Source: Cristatella mucedo | Taxonomy: Eukaryota; Bryozoa; Phylactolaemata; Cristatellidae | Direction: 5' to 3' | Length of the DNA stretch: 23,050 nucleotides | Assembly: GCA_009760855.2 (NCBI GenBank) | Contig: WPIO01000579.1 | Location: 1-23,050 of the forward strand | Shown here: positions 1 through 10,722 of the stretch, one piece after another | Layout: each line of letters starts with the position of its first letter | Position numbering within the stretch: the first letter of the stretch is position 1 | Notes under the pieces: model-generated | Database searches by the model: none | What the model was told of the DNA's origin: nothing | What the model saw: the letters and a program-made list of their open reading frames with translations, nothing else | Translations under genes and position numbers: made by a program

Positions 1-318
1 AGATAGTAAAGTAGGGAACGGTAATTTTGAACTGGACAACTACTTTGTGTGTTTATGCTATAGGAAATGTGCAGGCAGATCCAACTTTAAGCAGTAACCC
101 CTTCACCTTCCGAGTTTGACTTGGTTTTCCATTAACTAGTCAATTGGTTCTGTCATTATTTATTTGACAAAAGCTGGTGACATCCGTACGTGGATTTAAT
201 CAAACCGGCAGTAAGGAAAGTGACAGCTGGACGGCTGATAGGCATCTAAGCGAAGGTTTAACAAAATTTCTTCCAAATACAAGTGAAAGCAAAAGTTGTA
301 CTCGGCAATCTCAATATC
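1..318. other. Unassigned flank
   Basis: Low-GC sequence with no recognisable coding, RNA or repeat signature. A 72-codon open frame runs from here into the GA microsatellite but resembles nothing and is largely repeat-encoded, so I do not call it a gene. Confidence 0.5.
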
Positions 319-357
319 TAGAGAGAGAGAGAGAGAGAGAGAGGGGGAGAGAGAGAG
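319..357. repeat. (GA)n microsatellite
   Basis: Nearly pure GA dinucleotide run of about 39 bases, interrupted once by a short G run near 344-347. Such tracts are common in animal genomes. It has no coding meaning, although it creates a Glu-Arg ORF artefact. Confidence 0.95.
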
Positions 358-2455
<2,098 letters not shown>

Positions 2456-3284
2456 GGTCTGTGTAGCTAGGCAATGGCTATATTCAAGACTTGAGGTTGG
2501 GGCACATCGCTGGATGTTGGCCGGTAGATCCCTTTTCGAAAATGTGCTCTCTGTCATTTGCTCCCTATTGCTCCAGTTACTAGTCCAAAAGTGAGGGGCA
2601 GGAAGTAAAGTTTTCACATTGCATATCCAAAATGATCCTTTTCTAATGTAATGCATTTAATCTAGCATATATTCGCATGTGTTCACCAGGTTCTTGCATT
2701 GTCAGCTATAACTGTCTTTTGTCCATCATCGAGTGTTCTCTGCCTTGTCATTCTAAACTCAAATTTGCTGGCTCTTTCACCATTTTACTCTAGCTGTCAA
2801 CTTCCCTCAAAAATTTCGAGCTTTTACTCGCTTGCTGATTGAAAGATTTTCTCACTAACCTTCACAGCTTTCAATCTCGCATACTAGACTCAGACAGACT
2901 CCTACTACTCGAGGTCATTAGGATAAGGTTGCCGGCCTATTTATCTGAGCTTTGTTCGTTATGTGATAGAGGTTTATTCTTTTACAAGGTCAAGATTCTG
3001 ATAAGGAATTCAATCTTCAGCATGCACTGCTATTAAGTAACTATTAAGCAGCTACTATATGATAAGCTGCTCCATGCCTTCATTTAAGAAACTAGTAGTT
3101 GGCCTAGTTAGGGATTCGGTAGTTTTCTTTTGCTGCTATAGTTTTTTTGCAGCTAACTTTGAAATATCTGCTGGCATGTAGAATTTTTAATGTGGCAACG
3201 GAATACTCCCGAAGACCAATCATGATCCACTTTAAATAAACCAAGAACGTCAGTCAGGCAGCAAAGTATTGGCTGCTGAGCTTG

Positions 3285-3600
3285 GCAAGCATATCAGAGC
3301 CCAGCTTTCCTGCTGCTAGGTGTGAGTTAAGGTTTAGCTAATCGTAGCACAGCTTTGCCAAGTAGCTGACGAAAGGAGTGTTTGTTTGAGTTACCCTTGA
3401 CATGAGTTAACAAGTATACTTTAATGAATACGATTGTTTACCCTATTAGTTAAAGCAGGAAGCTATGTCTCATGGCAGGACGTTGATCCCACCTTGAGTA
3501 GCGAATCACAGCACAGCTTTCTTGCTAACGGGTGTGATAACACACTAGCCAATTGATGGGCGGCACTCATGACTAGCAGACGACCGGAGTTCCTGTTTAA
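3285..3600 (+). repeat. Degenerate ~30-bp motif cluster, left arm outer block
   Basis: At least three degenerate copies of a motif close to AGCGAATCAGAGCNCAGC, usually followed by TTTCCTGCTGCTAGG, start near 3290, 3343 and 3503. A GAGTTAA element recurs nearby. The same motif reappears about 2.2 kb further in, near 5797 and 5843, and all copies have partners in the right arm. Clustered degenerate sites of this type could be binding sites for a transposase or transcription factor, but that is inference. Confidence 0.6.
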
Positions 3601-4338
3601 GTTAGTGTCTTACTTACAGTTAGCTGGTGTAGGTCGGCCAGTAGTGAGAGTAATCCTCCCAAATGGTGTGCCACTAGTGGGAGTAATCCCCAAAGCACAT
3701 TTATTGATGTTGTACAAAGACCAATAAAAAGAATGGCATGAAAATTGGCACAAAGAACAATGGTAACATAATCTATTGTTTGCTGTGATATGGCTGCCGT
3801 GTTGGCCTTCTGATGACCTGTACAAGTCCTACGTCAAATACAGCACTGCAGCTCAGCCACACTCAGCTTAACCATAAAATCGCCAAATTCAACACCAGTC
3901 ATAGTATAATTATGGCAAACCACTCAAAAGATGAATGAAACTTGACTCTGGGTGAACCCCACCACAAATAAAATATAAAAAAGTCGACATCCCATACTGT
4001 GGACTCTCATCACGACCAGGGTACAAGGACATTTTTTAACACGCACATAATATGCCCATCGTGGGTAGATGCACAGCGAATGAACAGAGACAGGTGAGCT
4101 CCACATATATTCCAAATTTCACACCTATCGACTTAGTATAGACCAAGCTGTACAATTGATGAGGTATCAGGTGTCACTGCTAGGACAGCACTCACGGAAG
4201 CCAACTGGATCTGCCACAGCATGTAGGTAACGAAAAACAAGATTATGTTACCATCTTTGTCGCCATACAGATTGGAAAAACATACTTATTAGCGTGAATT
4301 TCAAATTTTTCCCATCGATTTGGTCCCTATTAGCCTAC

Positions 4339-4456
4339 CTGTGACATTTTCACGACAACTGAGTAAAAAGAATGACACAGGCTTAGATGGCACAGACACA
4401 GCCAGTTTTGATGAAAATAAGTCTATCAGCTGAGGTCCAATTTGCACGCGAGAAGG
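4339..4456 (-). other. Exon-like segment (118 nt) on the outward strand, left arm
   Basis: On the minus strand a splice acceptor (ATCATTCCAG) precedes an open 118-nt stretch that ends at a donor (CACAG followed by GTAGGC). The frame reads through IGPQLIDLFSSKL and ends near SCRENVTG, and lies in a 61-codon open frame. The right-arm partner keeps both splice dinucleotides but has small indels that break the frame. It lies on the opposite strand to the THAP-like ORF, so the two cannot belong to one simple transcript. I recognise no domain. It may be coincidence. Confidence 0.25.
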
Positions 4457-4857
4457 CTGGAATGATGTGTAACTACAATTAATCACAAATTCCTATGCTT
4501 TAAGGTGATTGGATCATTATTCTTGTAGATCTTACATAAGTGAAGCAGGTATTGAACTGTAGTTGGTAATTTAACTTGAGAGCCCCAGCTATAACAAAGA
4601 GGAAACGCTAGGAAACGCTATCATTGCACAAACATTTCAAGAAACAGATAAATATGGATCTTAGGAATAGGTCAACCTAAGAAGACCCCTTTACTGCATA
4701 AGCTGAACATATCCATGATACCTCTCATTCTGAAAGCTGCTAAACCAAGCTACAGCCGGTTGGCTCACCAGCAGTCGCCTATACAGATATCTAACTATAC
4801 ATGACATAAATGAGAACTTGAAATAACCTCAATTTCTTTGGATAGAAGTGAATCAAC

Positions 4858-5082
4858 ATGTTCACACTGACTTCCGGTATACGACCTGCTAGTTCCATTC
4901 AAAGCACCATGCTGACCTGCCACCGTACTGAGGACAGCTCCCAGCCGTGGCCTATTGTGCTATGGCTGCTACAGGAACTGGCTTCAGCTGTCCCAGGATT
5001 AATGAAGTGCTGTGGAAATGAACTCCTTAGTAACGATAACCCTGGCAGTAGTAAATTCTCAATACATTACCCTGAATGGTAG
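4858..5082 (+). other. Conserved open reading frame fragment, left arm
   Basis: A 74-codon ATG-initiated frame whose later part (WPIVLWLLQELASAVPGL and following, ending HYPEW before TAG) is retained in the right arm in the same frame with the same terminal stop. The right copy has one earlier stop. The protein matches no family I recognise. Conservation of frame and stop may simply reflect the general similarity of the arms rather than selection. A second frame over the same bases is open in the right arm only. Confidence 0.25.
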
Positions 5083-5429
5083 TCTACTGGCAGAACTGCA
5101 GTCACTTCGGGTCGGTGATCCGATGTAGGCATACCAATGTGAACATGTGTCGGCCAAGTAAAAAAGGAGTGGGCCTTGGAATGCAGTTTGCAGCCAGTTG
5201 CTATGGGCATGGTGGGGAAGCAGAGGCTGCACTAGGCTCGACCGATAGATTGTAAACGCTTTATGATCTTTGACGATACTACCTGTTCGATGTTTGCTCT
5301 GGGGGGCTTGCCGTATCTGGGAAAATTTAACATTTTATCATTTTCTAAAGTTATTTTCTGAGGCGCCGTTTTAGACTGAGTAGCTTATATTCGCAGAGTT
5401 CACCAGAAAACCGCCGATCCGGCTCTTTT

Positions 5430-5640
5430 ATTAAAAAAAAAATTATTTTGTTGAGTTAGATGATAATTCTGCTTTAAATAGGTCTTACATTTCAATTACA
5501 TTGACCAAGTTCTAGTCACTTGACAACTACCAAAATTTTTGATTGAATGTATAACTAGTTTATCGTTTAATACGAATACTTAAAAATGAATTGTTTTTTA
5601 TTACTTAAAAAAAAATTTAGCACGTTTTTTTCAGAGTACG
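5430..5640. other. AT-rich stretch with A/T homopolymers, left arm
   Basis: A roughly 200-bp AT-rich interval with A runs of 8-9 near 5433 and 5608 and T runs around 5594 and 5626. It is the least conserved part of the arm when compared with 16620-16840. There is no coding content. AT-rich linkers of this kind are common inside DNA transposons and in noncoding DNA. Confidence 0.6.
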
Positions 5641-5794
5641 TTTTCTAGGGCTGCTCAAAGTCGTTATGTTTACACGATGCACACAATCACACATGCAAAA
5701 ATAAATGTTGCGAATCTGATGTAAGAGTTTGTCCTCCAGCCGACTGCGGGACCACCACCTTATAGTAGTGATGTGCTGTGCAACCTTCAACGTC

Positions 5795-5960
5795 AGTTAG
5801 CGAATCAGAGCGCAGCATTCCTGCTGCTAGGCCCTAGCCACGACATTAGCAAATCGGAGCGACTTGTTCCTGAGTCACACAAGGCATGAGTTAATGCCCG
5901 ACGAGCCAGGAATAACAAGCCAGCGAATTAGCAGGGTCACTCCAAAATAACACTGGGTGA
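5795..5960 (+). repeat. Degenerate ~30-bp motif cluster, left arm inner block
   Basis: Motif copies start near 5797 (GCGAATCAGAGCGCAGC) and 5843 (GCAAATCGGAGCGAC), with a related GCGAATTAGCAGG near 5934 and the shared GAGTTAA at about 5889. It is followed by CTGGGTGAACCCAG, a short near-palindrome whose core also occurs at about 3948 in the outer part of the arm. See the outer block for the consensus. Confidence 0.55.
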
Positions 5961-6172
5961 ACCCAGAGGTAATAGACGCATACATTAAATGCAGTATTTT
6001 AATTCTACAACGATTCAGCAATGTGAATCAACAGGCTCACTGATATCAATATTATAGAGTGTTATGTTGTCTCTGCCTGCATGTGATGCAGATTTGTCAC
6101 ATTATCTAGCTTACTTTCCACAGGTACAGTATTACTATGACTTGTGAGTGTCTCAACTGACGACTTTTCGAG

Positions 6173-6325
6173 ATGCCGGCTGTTTCTAGGACAATTGGAT
6201 TGTCTATCACGAAGCTAAATCGTGGTTTAGGCGCCAGCAGCTATTACCCCAGGGTTAGTTATATCAGTAAACTTCGCAGTGAGCCTTGCAAGATCTGCTT
6301 TGCATCCGATGTCTCACTCGTATAA
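6173..6325 (+). pseudogene. THAP-like zinc-finger remnant, left arm
   Basis: A 50-codon frame starting MPAVSRTIGL that pairs with the better preserved right-arm copy (15905-16081). THAP domains are C2CH zinc fingers that bind DNA in P-element, Galileo and Kolobok-type transposases and in host THAP proteins. The diagnostic C-terminal signature SKxCSEHF is intact in the right arm but reads SKLRSEPCK here, so both zinc ligands (Cys and His) are lost, and the frame ends in TAA at 6323-6325. An in-frame extension upstream contains TCECLN and an in-frame TGA at 6158-6160, shared by both arms. A splice-acceptor-like TTTCCACAG lies at 6115-6123. The family call rests on a short motif and is tentative. 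Confidence 0.35.
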
Positions 6326-6383
6326 TTTAGGTGGTTGGCATACAGTTGAAACACCTGTTTTGTTCTCATGTTTCTGCTTGCAG

Positions 6384-6502
6384 TTATTTTTCAAAGCTTA
6401 GTTTTTCAGTCATAGATACGAAGAAATTGAGTGCAGTGGAGAGTTTTGAGAAGATTAGGGGAACGATGAGCATTGTTTTAAAGGAGGAAATTGCAAGTAC
6501 AA
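6384..6502 (+). other. Exon-like segment (119 nt) with conserved splice sites, left arm
   Basis: A strong acceptor (TTTCTGCTTGCAG, ending at 6383) precedes 119 nt of open sequence reading SFSVIDTKKLSAVES, then EKIRGTMSIVLKEEIAST, and ending at a consensus donor GTAAGT at 6503. The right arm has the same acceptor, donor and exact length. Only a handful of substitutions separate the two 64-codon ORFs, and all that I see change an amino acid, so protein-level selection between the arms is not evident. It lies 60 bp past the THAP-like ORF on the same strand and could be the next exon of the same gene. I recognise no domain in it. Confidence 0.4.
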
Positions 6503-6732
6503 GTAAGTCGACTTTCTTAATATAGCAGTAGGAGCATCAGTGATACCAAAGTCTCACCGTAGTCAAGAAAAAGCAGGTGGTGAAAGCTGTAACGCCAGCT
6601 AAGGGTGGTGAAAACAATGTCTATACCACGGATAGCTATCGATGAAAAAATTGAAAAGCTAATAGTGGTGTGGCGGACGGAAAAAGCAGCTCGAAAGAGA
6701 TATTTATACCTAGGCTATAATCTGCAACAGGT

Positions 6733-6779
6733 TGGTAGGTAGGTACTACTAGGTAGGTACTACGAGATAGGTACTACTT
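6733..6779 (+). repeat. Short tandem repeat around GTAGGTACTAC, left arm
   Basis: Three imperfect copies of TAGGTACTAC with a GGTAGGTAGG lead-in. The same array is present inverted in the right arm at about 15480-15526. It lies just upstream of the CCAAT/TATA block. Confidence 0.75.
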
Positions 6780-6796
6780 CAAAGGCATCGGGCTAG

Positions 6797-6840
6797 CCAA
6801 TAAAAGCTAGTAGGGGCTGATTAGGGAATCTATAAAAACG
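6797..6840 (+). promoter_or_regulatory. Candidate core promoter (CCAAT and TATA boxes) pointing into the spacer
   Basis: A CCAAT box at 6797-6801 lies about 30 bp before TATAAAAA at 6831-6838. Transcription would start near 6860 and run toward the spacer, with ATGs at 6869, 6874 and 6891. In the right arm both boxes are altered (CCGAT and a TTTAAA-type sequence), so only this arm keeps the pattern. It could be the internal promoter of the element that gave rise to the arms. There is no direct evidence that it is active. Confidence 0.4.
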
Positions 6841-6890
6841 AGGACCGCCATTCTCTTCTTCATAAGGCATGTTATGCTGTAAGCTTGAAT

Positions 6891-6995
6891 ATGAAAGCGG
6901 TTGCAGATTACTTCGACACGTTTGCTAGAATTATAGCAGCAGAAAGATACGCATCTCAGAAAGTCATACATTTCTGTGAGACATTAGTCTTGTGA
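6891..6995 (+). other. Short ORF downstream of the candidate promoter, left arm
   Basis: A 34-codon ORF beginning MKAVADYFDTFARIIAAERY that crosses the arm end at 6964 and stops at TGA 6993-6995 in non-homologous DNA. The right-arm partner reads MKEVADYFNRFARIVAAEGY and is also cut off just past the arm boundary. The amphipathic YF-x-x-FARI-x-AAE stretch is faintly like the start of retrotransposon gag proteins, but that comparison is weak. It is probably the 5-prime end of an ORF truncated by the arm boundary in both copies. Confidence 0.35.
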
Positions 6996-7293
6996 AAGAT
7001 GATGCAGAGGAAGGCTCACATAAAAGCATAGCAGAGAACGGTACCAGGCTAAAAACCAATTAAGGACAGTCAAGACCTTGGCTCAGTTTGTCGATGCAGG
7101 TGGCGACTGCATGATAAAGCAGCCTCTGATTTACTTTTCGGAAACCGCAGACCCTTCAACATGAGAATTGTTAAGGAAAAAAGGACCATGTGGAGGGCTA
7201 TCACAAGAGTGCAGGCAACCTGGCAGTTCTTTTAAAATTAAACCAGTGAATGTGATCTTCGGCTTTGATATCAAAATATCTCAAGAAATCTAA
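6996..7293. other. Unassigned start of the spacer
   Basis: Unique sequence between the left-arm end and the tail of the first CR1/L2 copy. It has no counterpart beside the right arm, no recognisable ORF and no RNA gene. Confidence 0.5.
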
Positions 7294-8290
7294 CCTAATA
7301 ATAATATTAACACACTTGATAAAAAGCTTTCGGAGAACTTAATCTCTTCCTAGGTGCTTTACATTTGCTACACAAGGGAAACGCGATTCAATCATGAGGA
7401 TTATCATGCTTGATAGACAACATGAACAACGAGGTTAAGGGTGACATGCACTAGGTAGGCATTCAAATGCTGTTAGTGCCAGCATGCACAGTGTCAGCAT
7501 GCATAAGCACATGAAGGATGAATCAAAGGGACCCACTAAATGCTGTCCTAAATAGGTGCGTTTTTAAGTTCCTTTTAAATGTGGTCAGGTCGGGGGATGT
7601 TCTGACGCATGTCGAGAGGGAGCTCCAGGCTTTGGGAGCATACAAACTAAATGCGTGGTCTCCAAAGGATTTCAGGTTTGAACGGGATATTTGTAGACTG
7701 TTGGATTCCGAAAAGCAGGTGGTACGATGCTTGGCCCGGTGGTGGAGTATATCTAAGAAATAGGCTGGAGCCAAATAATGAAGTGACCTAAAAGTGAGCG
7801 ACAAAACTTTGAAGTCGATCCGTTGCTTGACTGGCTGCCAGTGCAGGTCGGCTAAAAGTGGTGTGATGTGGTAGCTGCAGCGTTCACGACAGACAAGCCT
7901 ATCTGCAGAGTTTTGTACCAGCTGTAGTCACCGGATTGCACGTGCCGGTAGGCAAGGAAGCATCGAGTTACAAAAGTCAAGTCGGGATGTCACGAATGCA
8001 TGGACCAACTTGGACGTAGTTTCTCTATCTACACGAGCCCGAATTTCAGAAATGTTATGTAGCTGAAAGTAGGCAGATTTGACTGTGGAGCTGATGTGGT
8101 CGTCTAACACGAGGTCACTTGGAACACGACACCTAGATTTTGAGCTGATTCAAAAGGAGTTATGCTGGCAGAGAAAATTTTGAGAATCAGCCTTTCTAAT
8201 TTCTTAATCACATTTGGTTTCCCCATGGCAAGTAAGTTGGTTTTATTATCAATTAGTTTTAGAAAAATTGCTGTCATCCGTGTGGGGATG
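7294..8290 (-). pseudogene. CR1/L2-type non-LTR retrotransposon, family 1 copy A (5-prime truncated)
   Basis: Minus-strand remnant of the C-terminal part of a reverse transcriptase ORF. One frame runs about 200 codons with a single TGA near 7926. It contains VTSRLDFCNS, LQLVQNSADRLV, LHWQPVKQRIDFKVL, SLHYLAPAYF, the GDHAFSLYAPKAWSSL box and finally FKRNLKTHLF. These are standard landmarks of the CR1/L2/Jockey group thumb and tail region. The 3-prime UTR runs from about 7520 down to an (AAT)n-type tail at about 7294-7312, as in L2-like elements. The endonuclease and RT catalytic palm are missing. It abuts copy B, which faces the other way. Confidence 0.85.
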
Positions 8291-8295
8291 CCAGG

Positions 8296-9095
8296 AATGA
8301 ATGGCTATTTTCCCCTATTTTTAGCTTCACAACACAGCTAAAATTTGGGCTGGTTTCGAGAAGGACACAACGTCTAAGTTGGTCCTTGCATTTGTGGCAT
8401 CTCTTCTTGACTTTTTTAACTTACTGCTTGCTGGCCTAATGGCACATGCAATCAGGCGATTACAGCTGGTGCAAATTACCCCGGCTAGGTTTTCAATCGT
8501 GAGCTTCACAGTTGCCACAACCTACCTATTTTCCCTGACCTGCACAAGCTACCAGTAAAGCAACGTTTCGACTTCGAGGTTTTGTCGTTCACGTTTAGGT
8601 CCCTTCATTCTTTGGCTCCAGCCTCTCTCTCTCTCTCAGATCTACTCCCCCACCAGGCCAAGCATCGTTCCACATGCTTTTTCGGAATCCAGCAGTTTAC
8701 CAATACCTCGTATAAACATCAAATCCTTTGGAGACAGTGCATTTAGTTCTTATGATCCCAAAGCCTGGAACTCACTCCTGACTTGCTTCAGAACATCCCC
8801 TGACTTGACCACGTTTAGGGAAACTTAAAACACACCTATTTCAAAGAGCATTTAGTGGGTCCCTGAAATTCGTCCTTCAGGTGCTCATGTGTGCTGAAAC
8901 TGTGCATGCTGCCACTAACCACACTTGCATGCTGACCCTGTGCATATCACCCCTAACCATGTTATTCATGTTGTTTATCAAGCATGATATTACTCACCAT
9001 TCAATCGAGTTTCCCTTAGCAGCAAATGTAAAGCTCATAGAAAGAGATGGATTTTTCCGAAGGCGCTTTATGAAATGCGTAATTATTATTTCATT
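8296..9095 (+). pseudogene. CR1/L2-type retrotransposon, family 1 copy B
   Basis: Plus-strand copy of the same RT tail as copy A, more decayed, with several frameshifts and stops. Recognisable pieces include TSK-type LVLAFVAS at about 8375, INIKSFGDSAFSSYDPKAWN at about 8710-8770 and RTSPDLTTF at about 8792. The 3-prime UTR continues to a short TAATTATTATTT tail at about 9078-9090. The 100-codon ORF at 8881-9183 is UTR, not protein. It lies head to head with copy A, so the two form a smaller, more diverged inverted pair inside the spacer. Confidence 0.8.
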
Positions 9096-9096
9096 A

Positions 9097-9200
9097 CATT
9101 TTTTAAGCAGCCTCATAAAACAGATCAAGCACATTCCTTCAAACCAAGGCTCAGTAGAAATAGCTGCTTCAGTGGCATGTTGAAATGAATTTTTCAGCAT
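9097..9200 (+). repeat. Short dispersed repeat, copy 1
   Basis: About 100 bp beginning AGCAGCCTCATAAAACAGAT that matches 13448-13555 in the same orientation at roughly 70-75 percent. It directly follows the tail of copy B, and the second copy has no such neighbour. Its family is unknown. It could be a fragment of a further retrotransposon UTR. Confidence 0.65.
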
Positions 9201-9289
9201 GGAAGTCCTTGATCAGTTTTGCTCGTCACTGGTACCACTAACGTCGCCTGTGCATCACAAGCAGGACATTTGGACGATTGTATCACTTC

Positions 9290-9722
9290 ACCTGGTAATG
9301 AATTTTGTGGCATGGTTAGTTTATAAAGCCCGTAGGTCTCATTGCGTTTATCTTTCACTGAAATGGCTTGGATGGTTATCGGTTGATCGACTGATACAGA
9401 GTAAAGCCCTTTGCCTCACCCACAACGGCCCAATTACCTAACTCGTTCAGACCAAGCTGAACTGCTGCACCAGTCTCACTCTCAGCCTACACCCAGGTCC
9501 TTTGTGGACAAGATTTTAGCTGCTCCATCCCTTCGGTAAAAGACCGTTGGCGATTGAGCTTTTGCCGTACGGGTGCTAGATTGCGGAACGAACTCGAATG
9601 CAAAGTATCCTGGGATGCCATTTACACTCATGCAGCCCAGTATGGTATACTCTTTGAATCTGTCCTGTGCTTCTACTTCCATGCTACTCCTACCTCAACT
9701 GGTCTTCTTGCTCATAATGCTT
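9290..9722 (+). pseudogene. CR1/L2-type retrotransposon, family 2 fragment
   Basis: Plus-strand piece of a second CR1/L2 family. It begins around LVMN, runs through WLGWLSVDRLIQSKALCLTHN (the LHWLPVxQRIxYKVL landmark) and QTKLNCCTS, then shifts frame to DRWRLSFCRTGARLRNELE, the usual GxRSFxYxGPxLWNxLP tail. It aligns with 14514-14938 and with 14939-15219. Frameshifts and stops show it is dead. Its downstream end is near 9722. Confidence 0.75.
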
Positions 9723-9951
9723 ATACCTTTCAACTTGCTGCCCTGGATAAGTTATGTGGTTACCAAACGCTTACAAAGAGCCACTTAGGTGTAGCTCAAG
9801 CTATACACAACTCTCCTGCGACACACCAGTAGAGCCTTAATGAATTTTTTTAGCTGGAGAGGAAGGAGATTAGAAAATTTGTTAGAGCAGTTCGCAAAGC
9901 TCAGGCTTGAATGCAGTTTGTAGAATTCAGGGTAAGAAGCCGATCTAGCTA
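9723..9951. other. Unassigned sequence between two retrotransposon fragments
   Basis: Unclassified sequence after the family 2 fragment and before the A/T-rich tail of family 1 copy C. The 92-codon plus frame running from 9554 into this region starts inside the family 2 fragment and looks accidental beyond it. Confidence 0.45.
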
Positions 9952-10722
9952 GGATAATAATAGTAATACTAATAATGCACTTGATAAAGAGCCCTCAGAG
10001 AACTCAATGTCTTTCTAGGTGTTTTACATTTGCTGCCAAGGTTAACGCGACTGAATGGTGAGTAATGTAATGCTTGATAAAAAGCGTGAATACCATAGTT
10101 AGGGGTGACAGGCACAGGGTCAGCATGCAAGTGTGGTTAGCGGCAGTATGCACAGTGTCAGCACCCGTAAGCTCATGAAGGACGAATCAGGGGGACCCAC
10201 GTAATGCTGTCGTAATTAATTGCGCTTTTAAGTTCTTTTTAAACGTGGTCAAATAAGGGGATGTTCTGCCCCAAGTCGGGAGTGACTTCCAGGCTTTGGG
10301 AGCATGCGAACTAAATGCAGGGTCTTCAAAGGATTTGAGGTTTGTACGGGGTTTTGGTAAACTGTTAGATTTGGAATTAGGTGACCTAAAAGGGATTGAA
10401 TATACCTCGAAGTCAATCCGTTGCTTGGCTGGTAGCCAGTGTGGGTCGGCGAGAAATAGCATGATGTGGCAACTGAGCTGCTCACGACAGACAAGATTAG
10501 CAGTAGAGTTTTGCACAAGCTGCAATCAGCGAACTCCACCCGCCTGTAGGCCAGAAAGCAGAGTTACATAAGTCAAGACTGGATGTTACTAACGCAGGGA
10601 CAAACTTAGACGTTATATCCCTACCTATACGACCCCAAATTTTAGCAATGTTACGTAGCCGAAAGTAGGAAGACGTGATTGTGGAGCTGATGTGGTCGTC
10701 TAAGGAGTAGTCACTTTGGAAC
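9952..10722 (-). pseudogene. CR1/L2-type retrotransposon, family 1 copy C, 3-prime part
   Basis: Minus-strand RT tail and 3-prime UTR. It reads LDDHISSTITSSYFRLRNIAK, then MQLVQNSTANLVC, DPHWLPAKQRIDFEVYS, NLKSFEDPAFSSHAPKAWKSL and TTFKKNLKAQL, in frames offset by small indels. Compared with copies A and D it lacks roughly 60 bp near 10375. The 3-prime UTR ends in an (AAT)n-like tail at about 9952-9978. The element is interrupted at about 10722 by the R2/NeSL-type insertion and resumes at about 12450. Confidence 0.85.

Larger units (their letters stand above)
2456..6964 (+). repeat. Giant inverted repeat, left arm (~4.51 kb)
   Basis: This segment matches the reverse complement of 15293-19803 along its entire length. 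The arms are collinear, with only small indels and no rearrangement. Arm lengths are 4509 and 4511 bp. By eye the identity is about 90 percent. It looks higher (about 93-96 percent) in the inner kilobase (6150-6964) and lower in the AT-rich stretch 5430-5640. The outer end begins GGTCTGTGTWGCTAGGC and the inner end is GCATCTCA. Homology stops sharply at both ends. The arms enclose an 8328-bp spacer filled with unrelated retrotransposon debris. The arm could be one terminal inverted repeat of a long-TIR or foldback-type DNA transposon, one of two oppositely oriented copies of a 4.5 kb element, or half of an old inverted segmental duplication. The arm itself is not a known family to me. Confidence 0.96.

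Noticed and set aside
7294-9095. Twin-priming origin of the head-to-head CR1/L2 pair
   Set aside because: Twin-priming gives non-overlapping parts of one element. Both copies here carry the same terminal region.
8881-9183. 100-codon plus ORF
   Set aside because: It covers the 3-prime UTR of a CR1/L2 copy, as shown by alignment with 22625-22815, and encodes nothing recognisable.
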